DNA of 64,000 nucleotides from Cryomorphaceae bacterium (GTDB lineage Bacteria; Bacteroidota; Bacteroidia; Flavobacteriales; Schleiferiaceae), in contig JAFMBM010000005.1 in NCBI GenBank assembly GCA_017858515.1, positions 1-64,000 on the forward strand. Direction: 5' to 3'. This document shows positions 16,015-24,758 of this stretch, one piece after another. The notes under the pieces are model-generated. The model was not told the origin of the DNA, did no database searches, and saw only the letters and a list, made by a program, of their open reading frames with translations. A program made the translations under genes and the position numbers. Each line of letters begins with the position of its first letter. The stretch's first letter is position 1.

Positions 16015-17370
16015 GTGGCTAAATCCACAACTGTATTTATATGCCAAAGCTGTGGCAGCAAGCACAACCAATGGATGGGACAGTGCAATCGCTGCAATCA
16101 ATGGAACACCATTGTAGAAGAGCGCGTGAGTGCCGAACAGCTTAAAAGAGCCAAGTCGGGCGCTACCAACAGCAAGAAAGCTACCAATTTAATAGAGATT
16201 CAATCGGCCCAATACAGCCGCACTCAACTGCACGACAAAGAGCTGCAAAGAGTTACCGGCGGCGGATTGGTTCCGGGCTCTGTGATTCTTTTGGGCGGCG
16301 AACCTGGCATTGGGAAGTCGACCCTCATGCTTCAACTGGCTTTGGAATTTGAAGGCAAACCTGTATTATACGTCAGTGGTGAAGAGAGCATAGAGCAGAT
16401 TAAAATGCGAGCCGACCGCATTGGTAGTCCTAAAGGAGAGGTTTTGCTTCTTGCCGAAACCGATACGGCCAGCATTCAGGCTCAATTGGAAAGTTTGCAG
16501 CCCGGCCTGTGCATCATCGATTCCATCCAAACACTGCAAAGTCCAAACTTAGACTCTGCTCCTGGCACCGTTTCTCAGATTCGCGAGGCCGCCAATGAGC
16601 TCATTGGTTTCGCAAAGAAGAATCAGGTTCCCATGATTCTCATTGGTCATATTACCAAAGAAGGCAGCCTCGCTGGTCCAAAACTCTTGGAACATATGGT
16701 GGATGTGGTTCTTCAGTTCGAAGGAGATCGCAATCATGTATACCGACTATTGCGCTCACAGAAAAACCGATTTGGTTCAACCGCAGAATTGGGTATTTAT
16801 GAAATGCATGGAAGCGGATTAAGAGGCGTTGACGATCCGTCTGAAGTGCTCATTAGCCGAAGAGACGATACATTGAGTGGCGTAGCCATCGGAACCCTTA
16901 TGGAAGGAGCCCGTCCCTTACTAATTGAAACCCAATCTTTAGTTAGTACCGCGGTCTACGGAACACCTCAACGCAGTGCAACCGGTTTCGATAGCAAGCG
17001 ACTGAATATGCTTCTGGCGGTTTTAGAAAAGCGCTGTGGCTTTCGTTTGGGAACCAAAGACGTATTTCTAAATATCACAGGAGGCATACGAGTAGACGAT
17101 CCGGCCATAGACTTGGCGGTGGTTTGCGCTGTATTGTCTTCGTCTGAAGACATTCCCATTCCGTCTAAATATGCCTTCTGCGGAGAGGTAGGTTTGGGGG
17201 GAGAAATACGCACCGTTAGTCGGATGGATCAACGGATACGTGAAGCCGCCAAGCTGGGCTACGAGAACATTCTAATCTCTTCCTTCGCCCGTTTAGAAAG
17301 CAAGCATCCCGGCATAAACATTATTCCCATTAACAGGGTAGACCAAGCTCTCGCTCAACTTTTCGGCTGA
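16015..17370 (+). CDS. radA: DNA repair protein RadA
   Basis: The 451-residue RecA-like helicase helps recombination intermediates to extend. It has an N-terminal zinc finger (CQSCGSKHNQWMGQCNRC), a Walker A (GGEPGIGKST, about 95), the RadA-specific KNRFG motif and a C-terminal Lon-like domain (about 280-450). The start is GTG 16015, three bases after the previous stop. The family length is usually about 450. Confidence 0.96.
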   Translation: MAKSTTVFICQSCGSKHNQWMGQCNRCNQWNTIVEERVSAEQLKRAKSGATNSKKATNLIEIQSAQYSRTQLHDKELQRVTGGGLVPGSVILLGGEPGIGKSTLMLQLALEFEGKPVLYVSGEESIEQIKMRADRIGSPKGEVLLLAETDTASIQAQLESLQPGLCIIDSIQTLQSPNLDSAPGTVSQIREAANELIGFAKKNQVPMILIGHITKEGSLAGPKLLEHMVDVVLQFEGDRNHVYRLLRSQKNRFGSTAELGIYEMHGSGLRGVDDPSEVLISRRDDTLSGVAIGTLMEGARPLLIETQSLVSTAVYGTPQRSATGFDSKRLNMLLAVLEKRCGFRLGTKDVFLNITGGIRVDDPAIDLAVVCAVLSSSEDIPIPSKYAFCGEVGLGGEIRTVSRMDQRIREAAKLGYENILISSFARLESKHPGINIIPINRVDQALAQLFG

Positions 17371-17404
17371 GAAAAGTATCTTCGCTCCAAAATTCCCAAT
17401 CTGG

Positions 17405-18367
17405 ATGAAGAAATTATTACTCTCCTTCTCTCTCATTGTATCGCTTGCCGCTTCCGCTCAAATTGAACAACACGCCAAAGCCCTTCGCGATTCTTCAAAG
17501 CTTGCAATGGCACGCTTAGGCACCCTAGAAGAAGCCCTTTGGGACAAAGGCGCAAAAGGCACATTCTTGCTCAATCAAGTTACCTTGAGCAACTGGCAAG
17601 CCGGCGGACAAAACTCTGTGAGCGGAAACCTAGCTCTGAACTTTTTCGCTAATTATTACCACAAAAAGTGGCGCTGGGCAAACCGCTTAGACATTGGATA
17701 CGGCAAGCAATGGGCCAATGATCTATTGATTAAAACCGACGACCGTTTTGAATTAAACTCAAGAGCCGACAGAACCATAAGCAAAAATTGGAGCGCCTCC
17801 TTGAACTTGAATTTCCGAACACAGTTCGAAAATGGATTTGAAAATCCCGAGGACCTGGTACCGATAAGTACCTTCCTCGCTCCTGCCTACACCATTCTCG
17901 GTATTGGATTCACTTATAGCCCAAGCGATAAGTTCAGTGTTTTCCTTTCGCCCGCAACTATGAAATACACCCTAGTAAACGATCAGCGCCTTGCCGATCT
18001 AGGGTCTTATGGGGTTGAAGCGGCCGAAATTGATACCAATGGAACTATAATTACCTCAGGGAAAAAGCACCGTATAGAAGTGGGAGCCTATGTAAATGCC
18101 TACTTCAAGACACCCGTAATGAAAAATATTACCTTCGAATCTAAACTCGACCTTTTCTCAAATTACCTAAACAATCCACAGAATATAGACGTGAATTGGG
18201 AAAACGGTTTATTCATGAAGGTAAACAAATACATCACCGTTAACCTGGTTGCCCATCTTATTTACGACGACGACATCTTGTTTATAGATGCCGATGGCGT
18301 TGGTCCAAGAACACAGTTTCGCCAAAGTTTAGGCGTTGGTCTTAGCTACCAATTGCGTTCTAAATAA
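17405..18367 (+). CDS. DUF3078 outer-membrane-type protein
   Basis: The 320-residue protein has a signal peptide (MKKLLLSFSLIVSLAASAQ). The DUF3078 hallmark follows near residue 48 (FLLNQVTLSNWQAGGQNSVSGNLAL). Alternating strands rich in aromatic residues fit a beta-barrel. Function unknown; the family is restricted to Bacteroidota. A TATCTTCG element 27 bases upstream could be its own promoter. Convergent with the next gene, overlapping it by eight bases. Confidence 0.85.
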   Translation: MKKLLLSFSLIVSLAASAQIEQHAKALRDSSKLAMARLGTLEEALWDKGAKGTFLLNQVTLSNWQAGGQNSVSGNLALNFFANYYHKKWRWANRLDIGYGKQWANDLLIKTDDRFELNSRADRTISKNWSASLNLNFRTQFENGFENPEDLVPISTFLAPAYTILGIGFTYSPSDKFSVFLSPATMKYTLVNDQRLADLGSYGVEAAEIDTNGTIITSGKKHRIEVGAYVNAYFKTPVMKNITFESKLDLFSNYLNNPQNIDVNWENGLFMKVNKYITVNLVAHLIYDDDILFIDADGVGPRTQFRQSLGVGLSYQLRSK

Positions 18368-19028
18368 ACACATCCTTTAGTAAATTCCTAACGTGAGCAG
18401 CAGCTCGATGAAGACGAATAAGCTCTTCATCGAGCTTTTCATTTAATACCCAAGAAGGATCGAGCTCTGTCCAATAGTACAATTGTTTCTTCAACAAGAG
18501 CGGTTGTTTGCTGGATGCCTCCATAAAAGGCGCCGGAAGACGTTTGTTTTCTTCGCCCTTTAGTCCTCCAAAATTTTCCATAAAACTCGAATCGAAGGCC
18601 GCTTTGTTCCACTGAGCCGAATGCTTGTAAATATGCTCGCGCAGTTGAAGCAGTTGGTCTTTATCCATCTGATAAGCCCCGCCCGCTACAACGACCTTCT
18701 CTGGGCCTAACTCGAAATACATTCCCGGATAGCTGTGGTCTTTTCTTCCCAAAGGCGATATCAGCCCAGAGAGATTTAACTTATAGGGCTCTTTTACTTT
18801 GGAAAATCGTATATCACGATTGATCCGTAAAATGCAGTCTTTGGCTTCAATTTCCTTTAAGGCTGCCTCCTCTTCCGCCATTTTGGCAATTAAATGCTCC
18901 ACAAATCGCTTAAAGGGCTCTTTAACATTGAGCTCATACCGCTTTCGGTTCTCATCAAACCAGTCTTTGTTGTTGTTCGGAGCTAAGTCGATGAAGAATT
19001 GTTGAAAGTCTGGATTAAAGAAAGCCAT
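18360..19028 (-). CDS. DUF2461 (TIGR02453) family protein
   Basis: The 222-residue protein fits DUF2461: FFNPDFQQFFIDLAPNNNKDWFDENRKRYE at the start, RINRDIRFSKVKEPYKLNLS near 70-90 and GPEKVVVAGGAYQMD. The conserved Asp/Arg/Lys pattern suggests a binding or enzymatic site, but no member has an established role that I can cite. Starts at ATG 19028. Confidence 0.85.
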   Translation of the reverse strand: MAFFNPDFQQFFIDLAPNNNKDWFDENRKRYELNVKEPFKRFVEHLIAKMAEEEAALKEIEAKDCILRINRDIRFSKVKEPYKLNLSGLISPLGRKDHSYPGMYFELGPEKVVVAGGAYQMDKDQLLQLREHIYKHSAQWNKAAFDSSFMENFGGLKGEENKRLPAPFMEASSKQPLLLKKQLYYWTELDPSWVLNEKLDEELIRLHRAAAHVRNLLKDVFI

Positions 19029-19090
19029 GGGATATAAGTTTCAAACGAAAATACCATAATCAGGGTATTTCACCAGCCACAAAGCTTAGA

Positions 19091-19192
19091 TAAGTTTGTC
19101 TTGATAGTCGATAAACCGTTCTTTCCATTCCTTTACTCCTTATCGATCTATTTGCCCGACCTCATCTCCCACTCGTAGGTCGGGCTTTTTTA
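19091..19192 (+). ncRNA. Candidate orphan small RNA with promoter and terminator
   Basis: A TAAGTTTG promoter element (19091-19098) is followed within 95 bases by a TCGATAA/TTATCGA stem (19108-19114, 19140-19146). A strong plus-strand terminator follows. No open frame lies between. The nearest plus gene upstream ends at 18367, with an opposing gene in between. The terminator therefore needs a transcript starting here. Confidence 0.4.
19154..19191 (+). terminator. Rho-independent terminator
   Basis: A nine-bp stem GCCCGACCT / AGGTCGGGC (19154-19162, 19177-19185) with six Ts after it. It is on the plus strand with no plus gene directly upstream. Confidence 0.85.
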
Positions 19193-19213
19193 TTCCCAAT
19201 TGAGTATTCAGTT

Positions 19214-19221
19214 TATCTTTG
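19214..19221 (+). promoter_or_regulatory. -7 promoter element of glyS
   Basis: TATCTTTG matches TAnnTTTG, 19 bases before the glyS ATG. Confidence 0.5.
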
Positions 19222-19240
19222 GCCCCACTAAAATCTACCA

Positions 19241-20773
19241 ATGGACGATCTATTTAAAAAGATTCTTTCTCACAGCAAGGAGTATGGATTTGTATTCCAA
19301 AGCAGCGATATATACGACGGCCTTGGCGCTGTGTATGACTATGGTCAAAACGGCGTTGAACTTCGCAAAAACCTCAGAGAATATTGGTGGAAGGCCATGG
19401 TTCAGTTGAATGAAGAAATTGTAGGCCTAGATTCTGCCATCTTCATGCATCCAACCACATGGAAAGCATCGGGCCATACAGATGCCTTCAACGATCCGCT
19501 TATTGACAATAAAGATTCTAAAAAACGCTATAGAGCCGATGTTCTTATTGAAGATCAGATCGAAAAATACCGACTGAAAGCAGAAAAGGAAGTAGAAAAA
19601 GCCGCGAAACGATTTGGAGATTCCTTTGATGCCGATTTATACAGAAGCACCAATCCTAAGGTTTTAGAGAATCTACAAAAGGCAGAAAACCTCCGCAAGC
19701 GCTTTGCTCAGTCGGCAGAGGCCGAGGATTTGAAAGAAATGCAACAAATCATTCTCGATGAGGCCATTGTGTGTCCGGTAAGCGGTTCTAAAAACTGGAC
19801 AGAGGTTCGTCAGTTTAATCTTATGTTCTCAACGGAGCTAGGTTCCGTAGCAGATGGCGCAATGAAACTCTATTTAAGACCCGAAACAGCTCAGGGTATT
19901 TTCGTGAACTTCTTGAATGTTCAGAAAACGGGCAGAATGAGGCTTCCCTTTGGAATTGCTCAAACAGGAAAGGCGTTTCGAAATGAAATTGTAGCCCGAC
20001 AGTTCATTTTTCGAATGAGAGAATTCGAGCAGATGGAGATGCAATATTTTGTAAAGCCAGGAACCGAAATCGAATGGTATGAGCACTGGAAAGCCAAGCG
20101 TATTCAATGGCACCTTTCTCTGGGTCTGAGTTCTTCCTTCTATCGCTACCACGATCACGACAAACTTGCGCATTATGCCAACGCAGCAGCAGATATTGAG
20201 TTTGATTTTCCTTTCGGCTTTAAAGAGTTAGAGGGAATCCATTCCCGAACCGACTTCGATTTAAAAAGACATGAGGAATTCTCGGGAAAGAAAATGCAGT
20301 ATTTTGATCCAGAATTGAATGAATCTTATGTACCCTTTGTTGTAGAAACAAGCGTTGGTTTAGACCGCCTCTTCCTATCTGTCTTAAGCAGATCTTACGA
20401 CGAAGAAACACTAGAAGATGGTTCACAGCGCACCGTTTTACATCTTCCCGCGCCCTTAGCCCCAATAAAAGCAGCCATTTTACCCCTAGTGAAAAAAGAT
20501 GGAATGCCGGAGTTGGCGAGAAAAATTCAGAAAGAACTCTCGATCCATTTCAATTTGCAATACGATGAAAAGGATGCTATCGGCAGAAGATACAGACGAC
20601 AAGACGCCATTGGAACTCCTTTTTGTATAACCATAGATCCGCAATCGCTAGAAGATGGCACGATAACCATACGCGAAAGAGATTCTATGAAGCAAGATAG
20701 AGTAGATCTTAACTCTATAAAAGAAAGGCTTTTAAATGAGTGCTCCATGGAATCAATGTTACTAAAACTCTAA
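19241..20773 (+). CDS. glyS: Glycine--tRNA ligase (single-chain, alpha2 type)
   Basis: The 510-residue class II synthetase charges tRNA-Gly. It is the eukaryote/archaea-like homodimeric form, not the two-subunit GlyQ/GlyS form. Key blocks are YDYGQNGVELRKNLREYWW near the start, LYLRPETAQGIFVNF (motif 2 region), FRNEIVARQFIFRMREFEQMEMQYF and VGLDRLFLSVL (motif 3). The C-terminal anticodon-binding domain follows from about 400. Confidence 0.96.
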   Translation: MDDLFKKILSHSKEYGFVFQSSDIYDGLGAVYDYGQNGVELRKNLREYWWKAMVQLNEEIVGLDSAIFMHPTTWKASGHTDAFNDPLIDNKDSKKRYRADVLIEDQIEKYRLKAEKEVEKAAKRFGDSFDADLYRSTNPKVLENLQKAENLRKRFAQSAEAEDLKEMQQIILDEAIVCPVSGSKNWTEVRQFNLMFSTELGSVADGAMKLYLRPETAQGIFVNFLNVQKTGRMRLPFGIAQTGKAFRNEIVARQFIFRMREFEQMEMQYFVKPGTEIEWYEHWKAKRIQWHLSLGLSSSFYRYHDHDKLAHYANAAADIEFDFPFGFKELEGIHSRTDFDLKRHEEFSGKKMQYFDPELNESYVPFVVETSVGLDRLFLSVLSRSYDEETLEDGSQRTVLHLPAPLAPIKAAILPLVKKDGMPELARKIQKELSIHFNLQYDEKDAIGRRYRRQDAIGTPFCITIDPQSLEDGTITIRERDSMKQDRVDLNSIKERLLNECSMESMLLKL

Positions 20774-20818
20774 TTGTTTTTTATTTCTCGGTTTCATTGT
20801 AAGCTTCTGTAAATTGTA

Positions 20819-20826
20819 TACATTTG
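20819..20826 (+). promoter_or_regulatory. -7 promoter element of the acidic lipoprotein gene
   Basis: TACATTTG with an upstream TTG at 20797-20799 (19-bp spacer) fits the Bacteroidota sigma-A promoter. Confidence 0.5.
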
Positions 20827-20852
20827 CCGCTTCAAATCAAGCAAGCAAAAAA

Positions 20853-21077
20853 ATGAAAAAGTTCAATCTTTTCCTTATCGCAGCCTCTTTCGGTCTATTC
20901 GTAGCATGTAACAACGCCCCTGCAGAGGAGGTAATGGATGATGCAACTGAAATGACTGAAGAAGTTGTTGAAGAAGTAACTGAAACAGTTGAAGAAGTAG
21001 CTGACTCTACAATGGAGGCTATGGAAGAAGTAACCGAAGAGGTTACCGAGGCTGTTGAAGGTCACAGCGCTCACTAA
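20853..21077 (+). CDS. Small acidic low-complexity lipoprotein
   Basis: From ATG 20853 the protein has 74 residues. A signal ends in FVAC, so the mature protein would be lipidated at Cys17. The mature chain is almost only Glu, Val, Thr, Ala and Met in heptad-like EEVxEEVTE repeats, predicted as one acidic amphipathic helix or coiled coil. The longer frame from 20814 starts before the promoter and is rejected. It has its own promoter and a strong terminator, so it is likely an abundant monocistronic message. Function unknown; a periplasmic spacer or charge-buffer role is only a guess. Confidence 0.8.
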   Translation: MKKFNLFLIAASFGLFVACNNAPAEEVMDDATEMTEEVVEEVTETVEEVADSTMEAMEEVTEEVTEAVEGHSAH

Positions 21078-21100
21078 GACGCTCACTTTTAAAAGTTAAT

Positions 21101-21125
21101 ATCCCGCCGAGGCGGGATTTTTTAT
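21101..21125 (+). terminator. Rho-independent terminator
   Basis: ATCCCGCC / GGCGGGAT with a two-base loop, then six Ts, directly after the acidic lipoprotein gene. It overlaps the stop codon of the convergent ctpA gene. Confidence 0.85.
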
Positions 21126-22669
21126 TTAGTCAAAATTTGTAAGCCTTCAATAACAAAGGGATCGTCTTGTAAAAAGACAGGGTAAAATCCTTGGTCGCCA
21201 AAAAGATTGCGCGCCAATAAGGCTTTTAGTCTATTGCTAATTTCTTTCCTCGAACTATCTGTCCAAGCAGGATGAGGTGTTTCCGCCAATACATCCTTAG
21301 ACATCTTGTCTACCAAAGAATCTACACTGTAATTCTGCTCAAACTCTTGGCTGTCTAAGACAGAAAACTGCTTTCTGTTTTTATCTACAAAACCAAACAC
21401 CCATTGATCCATTAAGCCGGGGGGAAGTAAATGGTACACCCAAGGATTAGAAAACACCGAGTCTAAACGCACCAAGTGTTCAGGTGCAATTCCTCCCTCC
21501 TCTAAATTTCTAGCCTCTTCTTCCGTTCTCTTTTCCGTAGAGTCCATAGGCCTTTCATAAGCCTCTCGAATATAAGACTCATAGTCATTTGAGAAGGGTT
21601 TCTGAATACTTCTGCCATTTGGAGTGTAATATCTAAAGCTAGTCAAACGTACCCTAGAACCATCGATTAATTCTACCTCTCTTTGCACTAATCCTTTACC
21701 AAAGCTTCTTCTTCCCACTATACTTGCTCTTCGATGATCTTGGAGGGCTCCCGCTACAATTTCACTTGCCGAAGCAGAGCCTTCATTAATTAAAACCACC
21801 ATTTCTCCGTTTTCAAACAGGCCCTTTTTGCTGGCTTTGTATTCTATCGCTTTTCCCGCCCTGTCTTTGGTAATCACAACAATTTTTCCTTTCTCAAGAA
21901 ACTCATCTACAATTTCTTGGGCCGCAGACATCAATCCACCAGGATTGTCTCTTAAATCAAGAATGAGTTTTTTCATTCCCTCCTTCTTTAAAGTCTTCAA
22001 AGATTGGTGCACTTCTTTGCTGCTTTGCTCAGAGAAACGACTCAACTTAATATAACCTACCGAATCTTTAATCATAAAGCTAGCATTCACGCTAGGAAGA
22101 GGGATAAAATCTCTTTCTACCTCTAGCGTTTTGGTTACTCCGTCTAGTTGCGATCGTATTCCTAATTTTACAGTAGTACCTTCTGGACCCTTAATAACTC
22201 CTACCAAGTCTAGGCTATTGAGATTGGGCCCAAACATTAGGCTGTCGTTTACCTCATAGATTCGATCTCCCGCTAAAATGCCCCTCTTAAATGCAGGTCC
22301 GTTTTTTATCACGCGCACCACGGTCATGGTATCTCGATACATTTGAAATTCTATTCCAATTCCTTGAAAAGATCCCTGCATATCTTCTTGATTTGCTAGA
22401 ACCTCTTCTGCGGAAACATAGGAACTATGGGGATCGAGCCTGTGGAGCATTTCGGTAATGGCCAACTCCATTATGCTGTCGGCGTTTACCTGATCTACAT
22501 ATTGGTCTTCAATTAATCTCAACAATTGGCGAACCTTAGCCTCCTCTGGAGATTGGAGTGAAAGGCTGCGAATAGAAACTCTATCCGCGCTCATATGTCC
22601 TATCCAGAGTCCTAGTGCAAGCACTAAACTTAGAACTATTGGAGTATAAATCGTCTTAATCCACCTCAT
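21122..22669 (-). CDS. ctpA: C-terminal processing peptidase, S41 family
   Basis: The 515-residue protein has an N-terminal signal-anchor (about 8-27) and a PDZ domain (about 90-175, GSFQGIGIEFQMYRD...GPAFKRGILAGDRIYEVND). The S41 catalytic core has LRDNPGGLMSAAQEI, the Ser in NEGSASASEIVAGALQDHRRA and the Lys in RRSFGKGLVQ. It degrades or trims periplasmic proteins. It starts inside the stop of the upstream deaminase gene (four-base overlap), so the two are coupled. Confidence 0.93.
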   Translation of the reverse strand: MRWIKTIYTPIVLSLVLALGLWIGHMSADRVSIRSLSLQSPEEAKVRQLLRLIEDQYVDQVNADSIMELAITEMLHRLDPHSSYVSAEEVLANQEDMQGSFQGIGIEFQMYRDTMTVVRVIKNGPAFKRGILAGDRIYEVNDSLMFGPNLNSLDLVGVIKGPEGTTVKLGIRSQLDGVTKTLEVERDFIPLPSVNASFMIKDSVGYIKLSRFSEQSSKEVHQSLKTLKKEGMKKLILDLRDNPGGLMSAAQEIVDEFLEKGKIVVITKDRAGKAIEYKASKKGLFENGEMVVLINEGSASASEIVAGALQDHRRASIVGRRSFGKGLVQREVELIDGSRVRLTSFRYYTPNGRSIQKPFSNDYESYIREAYERPMDSTEKRTEEEARNLEEGGIAPEHLVRLDSVFSNPWVYHLLPPGLMDQWVFGFVDKNRKQFSVLDSQEFEQNYSVDSLVDKMSKDVLAETPHPAWTDSSRKEISNRLKALLARNLFGDQGFYPVFLQDDPFVIEGLQILTK

Positions 22670-23082
22670 AAATCCACCTTAACAATCTCTACACCCGCCT
22701 TTTCAAGAAAATCCAATCCGCTTCTGTCTTTATATTCTTCTATATAGATCAACCTCTTTATCCCGGCTTGATGAATGAGCTTGCTACAATCTTTACATGG
22801 AGAAAGAGTGAGGTAAAGGCTTGCTCCCTCGCAACTGTGATTTGAAGAAGCCACTTTTAAGATGGCATTGGCTTCTGCATGCAGCACGTACCACTTTGTG
22901 TAGCCCTCTTCATCTTCGCAATAATTTTCAAATCCAGTGGGTGTTCCATTGTAACCGTCCGAGATGATCATCCGACCCTTAACAATTAATGATCCCACTT
23001 TTCTTCTTTCACAATGCGAGAGCTTAGACCACTCAATAGCCATTCTCAAATACGCTCTGTCGTACTTCTCTTGTTTACTCAT
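22666..23082 (-). CDS. comEB: Deoxycytidylate/cytidine deaminase family protein
   Basis: The 138-residue zinc deaminase has HAEANAI (His ligand and proton-shuttle Glu) near 70 and PCKDC near 93 as the two other zinc ligands. The layout fits dCMP deaminases (ComEB-like), which make dUMP for thymidylate synthesis. A dCMP substrate is inferred from family resemblance. Coupled to ctpA. Confidence 0.9.
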   Translation of the reverse strand: MSKQEKYDRAYLRMAIEWSKLSHCERRKVGSLIVKGRMIISDGYNGTPTGFENYCEDEEGYTKWYVLHAEANAILKVASSNHSCEGASLYLTLSPCKDCSKLIHQAGIKRLIYIEEYKDRSGLDFLEKAGVEIVKVDL

Positions 23083-23095
23083 AAAACTTGTCTGC

Positions 23096-24487
23096 TTAAG
23101 GGAGGCGCAAGGTGTCTCCGCTCAGCGATCCATCCTCGAACTGAATTTGTAAAACGTAGGTTTTGTTTTTTTGGATGGATAGTATTCCACTCCAATCTTT
23201 CGAACCAAGGCCACTTATTCGCATGCACTCCTTCCCTTCCAGATTAAATAAACGCAAATCGCGGATGTTTCGTTCGCACTGAATGTGCCATCTATCTAAA
23301 TTAAGATTGTAGCTTATTCTATAGTCTCGATTTAACTGGTTTTCTACCGCCGTTACCCATCCTCGGGTGAGCCAGATGTAGGCCTCTGCAAATTCTCTGG
23401 CCCAATACCACTCCGAATGTTGTCCATCGCTATGAATATACTCCCTCGTTCTATTGTCGGTGAATCCAGAACGAATGAGCATGGTGTCCATCCTAAATAC
23501 ATTGGTAGCCACGCTCCCAGAGCCTTCCGATGAGCCCGCTATAGAATAGGTGCGTGTATTTCCTGTAGTGCTGGAAGTGTGATTCTCAACGTAGCCGAAA
23601 ATCTGTTGATTATACCAATAGGCGGGTGAAAAAAGTAAAGCTCCAGCAAAAGAATTCGGATACTTCGCTAGGGCCGCAACACTAATTAAAGCTCCTAGTG
23701 AACTGCCTCCAATAAAAATTTGGTCTTCTTGAACTCGATAATTCGTAGTCATAAAGTTCATAAGACTGTCGTGAACAAAGTCTATATAATCCCATCCTTC
23801 TCCACCACCTTGACTTCCAACCCAAGGTGAATATTCATCAATCCGCAAGCCACCTCCATTCTCTATCCCAACCACTATGGCGCCATAATCTCCCTGATTA
23901 AATAAATCATTTAAACTTTCGTCTACCTCCCATTCGCCCGAAAAGGACGTTTGACTATCAAAAAGATTTTGTCCGTCTTGAAGAATAAAAAGTGGGTAAT
24001 CTTTCACCGAAGTATTGTAATCGGGTGGAAGATAAATCCACACATCTCGTTGTCTATTAAGTGGATGCATAGAAAATTGTGGAATAATGGAAACATTCGA
24101 TGCCGCAGTGCTTCCTCCTCCACCTATGCCTTCCCAACCGAGAATTTGCACTCTTAAAGTATCGCCTTGAGAATACGTGGCATTTCTATTGGGAATGAAG
24201 GCACCCGAAGCACTCCCCTCCACCGTTGGCCAGCTACCACGGGTAAATTTGAACTGAAAACTACCGCTAGTCAAAATCTCTACGCGATAAACCAAATGGG
24301 TAGAATCGTAGAGGCATTCATGAGTGGCACTCATGGGGTTCCAGCTGTTAATGCTTCCAGCCAAATATATTTGCGATGCTGGAGGAGTGGTAGGAGGAAT
24401 AGATGTGACCTCTATATACATCTGAGCTTCAGAACGAAAGCCCACAATGTTAAAAAACAATAGGCCTAAAAAAACAAATGCTTTCAT
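23096..24487 (-). CDS. Secreted esterase with N-terminal carbohydrate-binding-like domain and T9SS-like tail
   Basis: It is 463 residues from ATG 24487 (MKAFVFLGLLFFNIVGFRSEAQ signal). Residues about 25-130 (PPASQIYLAGSINSWNP...FQFKFTRGSWPTVEG) resemble a starch-binding CBM20/48-like fold. Residues 150-380 are an esterase D-type alpha/beta hydrolase, with the nucleophile in GGSSLG, catalytic Asp region FTDN and His in HSDGQHSEWYW. The last 80 residues form a short beta-rich sorting tail. It is probably exported through T9SS; the substrate is unknown. Confidence 0.85.
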   Translation of the reverse strand: MKAFVFLGLLFFNIVGFRSEAQMYIEVTSIPPTTPPASQIYLAGSINSWNPMSATHECLYDSTHLVYRVEILTSGSFQFKFTRGSWPTVEGSASGAFIPNRNATYSQGDTLRVQILGWEGIGGGGSTAASNVSIIPQFSMHPLNRQRDVWIYLPPDYNTSVKDYPLFILQDGQNLFDSQTSFSGEWEVDESLNDLFNQGDYGAIVVGIENGGGLRIDEYSPWVGSQGGGEGWDYIDFVHDSLMNFMTTNYRVQEDQIFIGGSSLGALISVAALAKYPNSFAGALLFSPAYWYNQQIFGYVENHTSSTTGNTRTYSIAGSSEGSGSVATNVFRMDTMLIRSGFTDNRTREYIHSDGQHSEWYWAREFAEAYIWLTRGWVTAVENQLNRDYRISYNLNLDRWHIQCERNIRDLRLFNLEGKECMRISGLGSKDWSGILSIQKNKTYVLQIQFEDGSLSGDTLRLP

Positions 24488-24518
24488 GTAAGCAATATAC
24501 ATGAAAGCACTGCAATTG

Positions 24519-24600
24519 TACCCAGGACCGGGGTCGAACCGGTACAGGTCGCCCTACTGGTGTTTGAGACCAGCGCGTCTACCAATTCCGCCACCTGGGC
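24519..24600 (-). tRNA. tRNA-Leu(CAA)
   Basis: The cloverleaf is intact: acceptor GCCCAGG pairs with CCTGGGT (a G-U first pair), the D-arm has TTGGTAGACGC, and the anticodon loop CTCAAAC gives CAA. A long class II variable arm follows, then TTCGACC. CCA is not encoded. Confidence 0.96.
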
Positions 24601-24698
24601 GCTAATAAATAGCGAAGCGCAAAAGTAGCACCAAGTTGTTGAAATAAAAAGCTATTCAAATCAGATATTTTCACACTAGTTTTAAACAATATTTTCAC

Positions 24699-24706
24699 TA
24701 GATTTG
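24699..24706 (+). promoter_or_regulatory. -7 promoter element of prs
   Basis: TAGATTTG matches TAnnTTTG, 52 bases before the prs start. Confidence 0.45.
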
Positions 24707-24758
24707 CAGCCCTTTTTCAGGCCTCAAGGTCAAGAGGAACAAAAGATTAAACAACACA

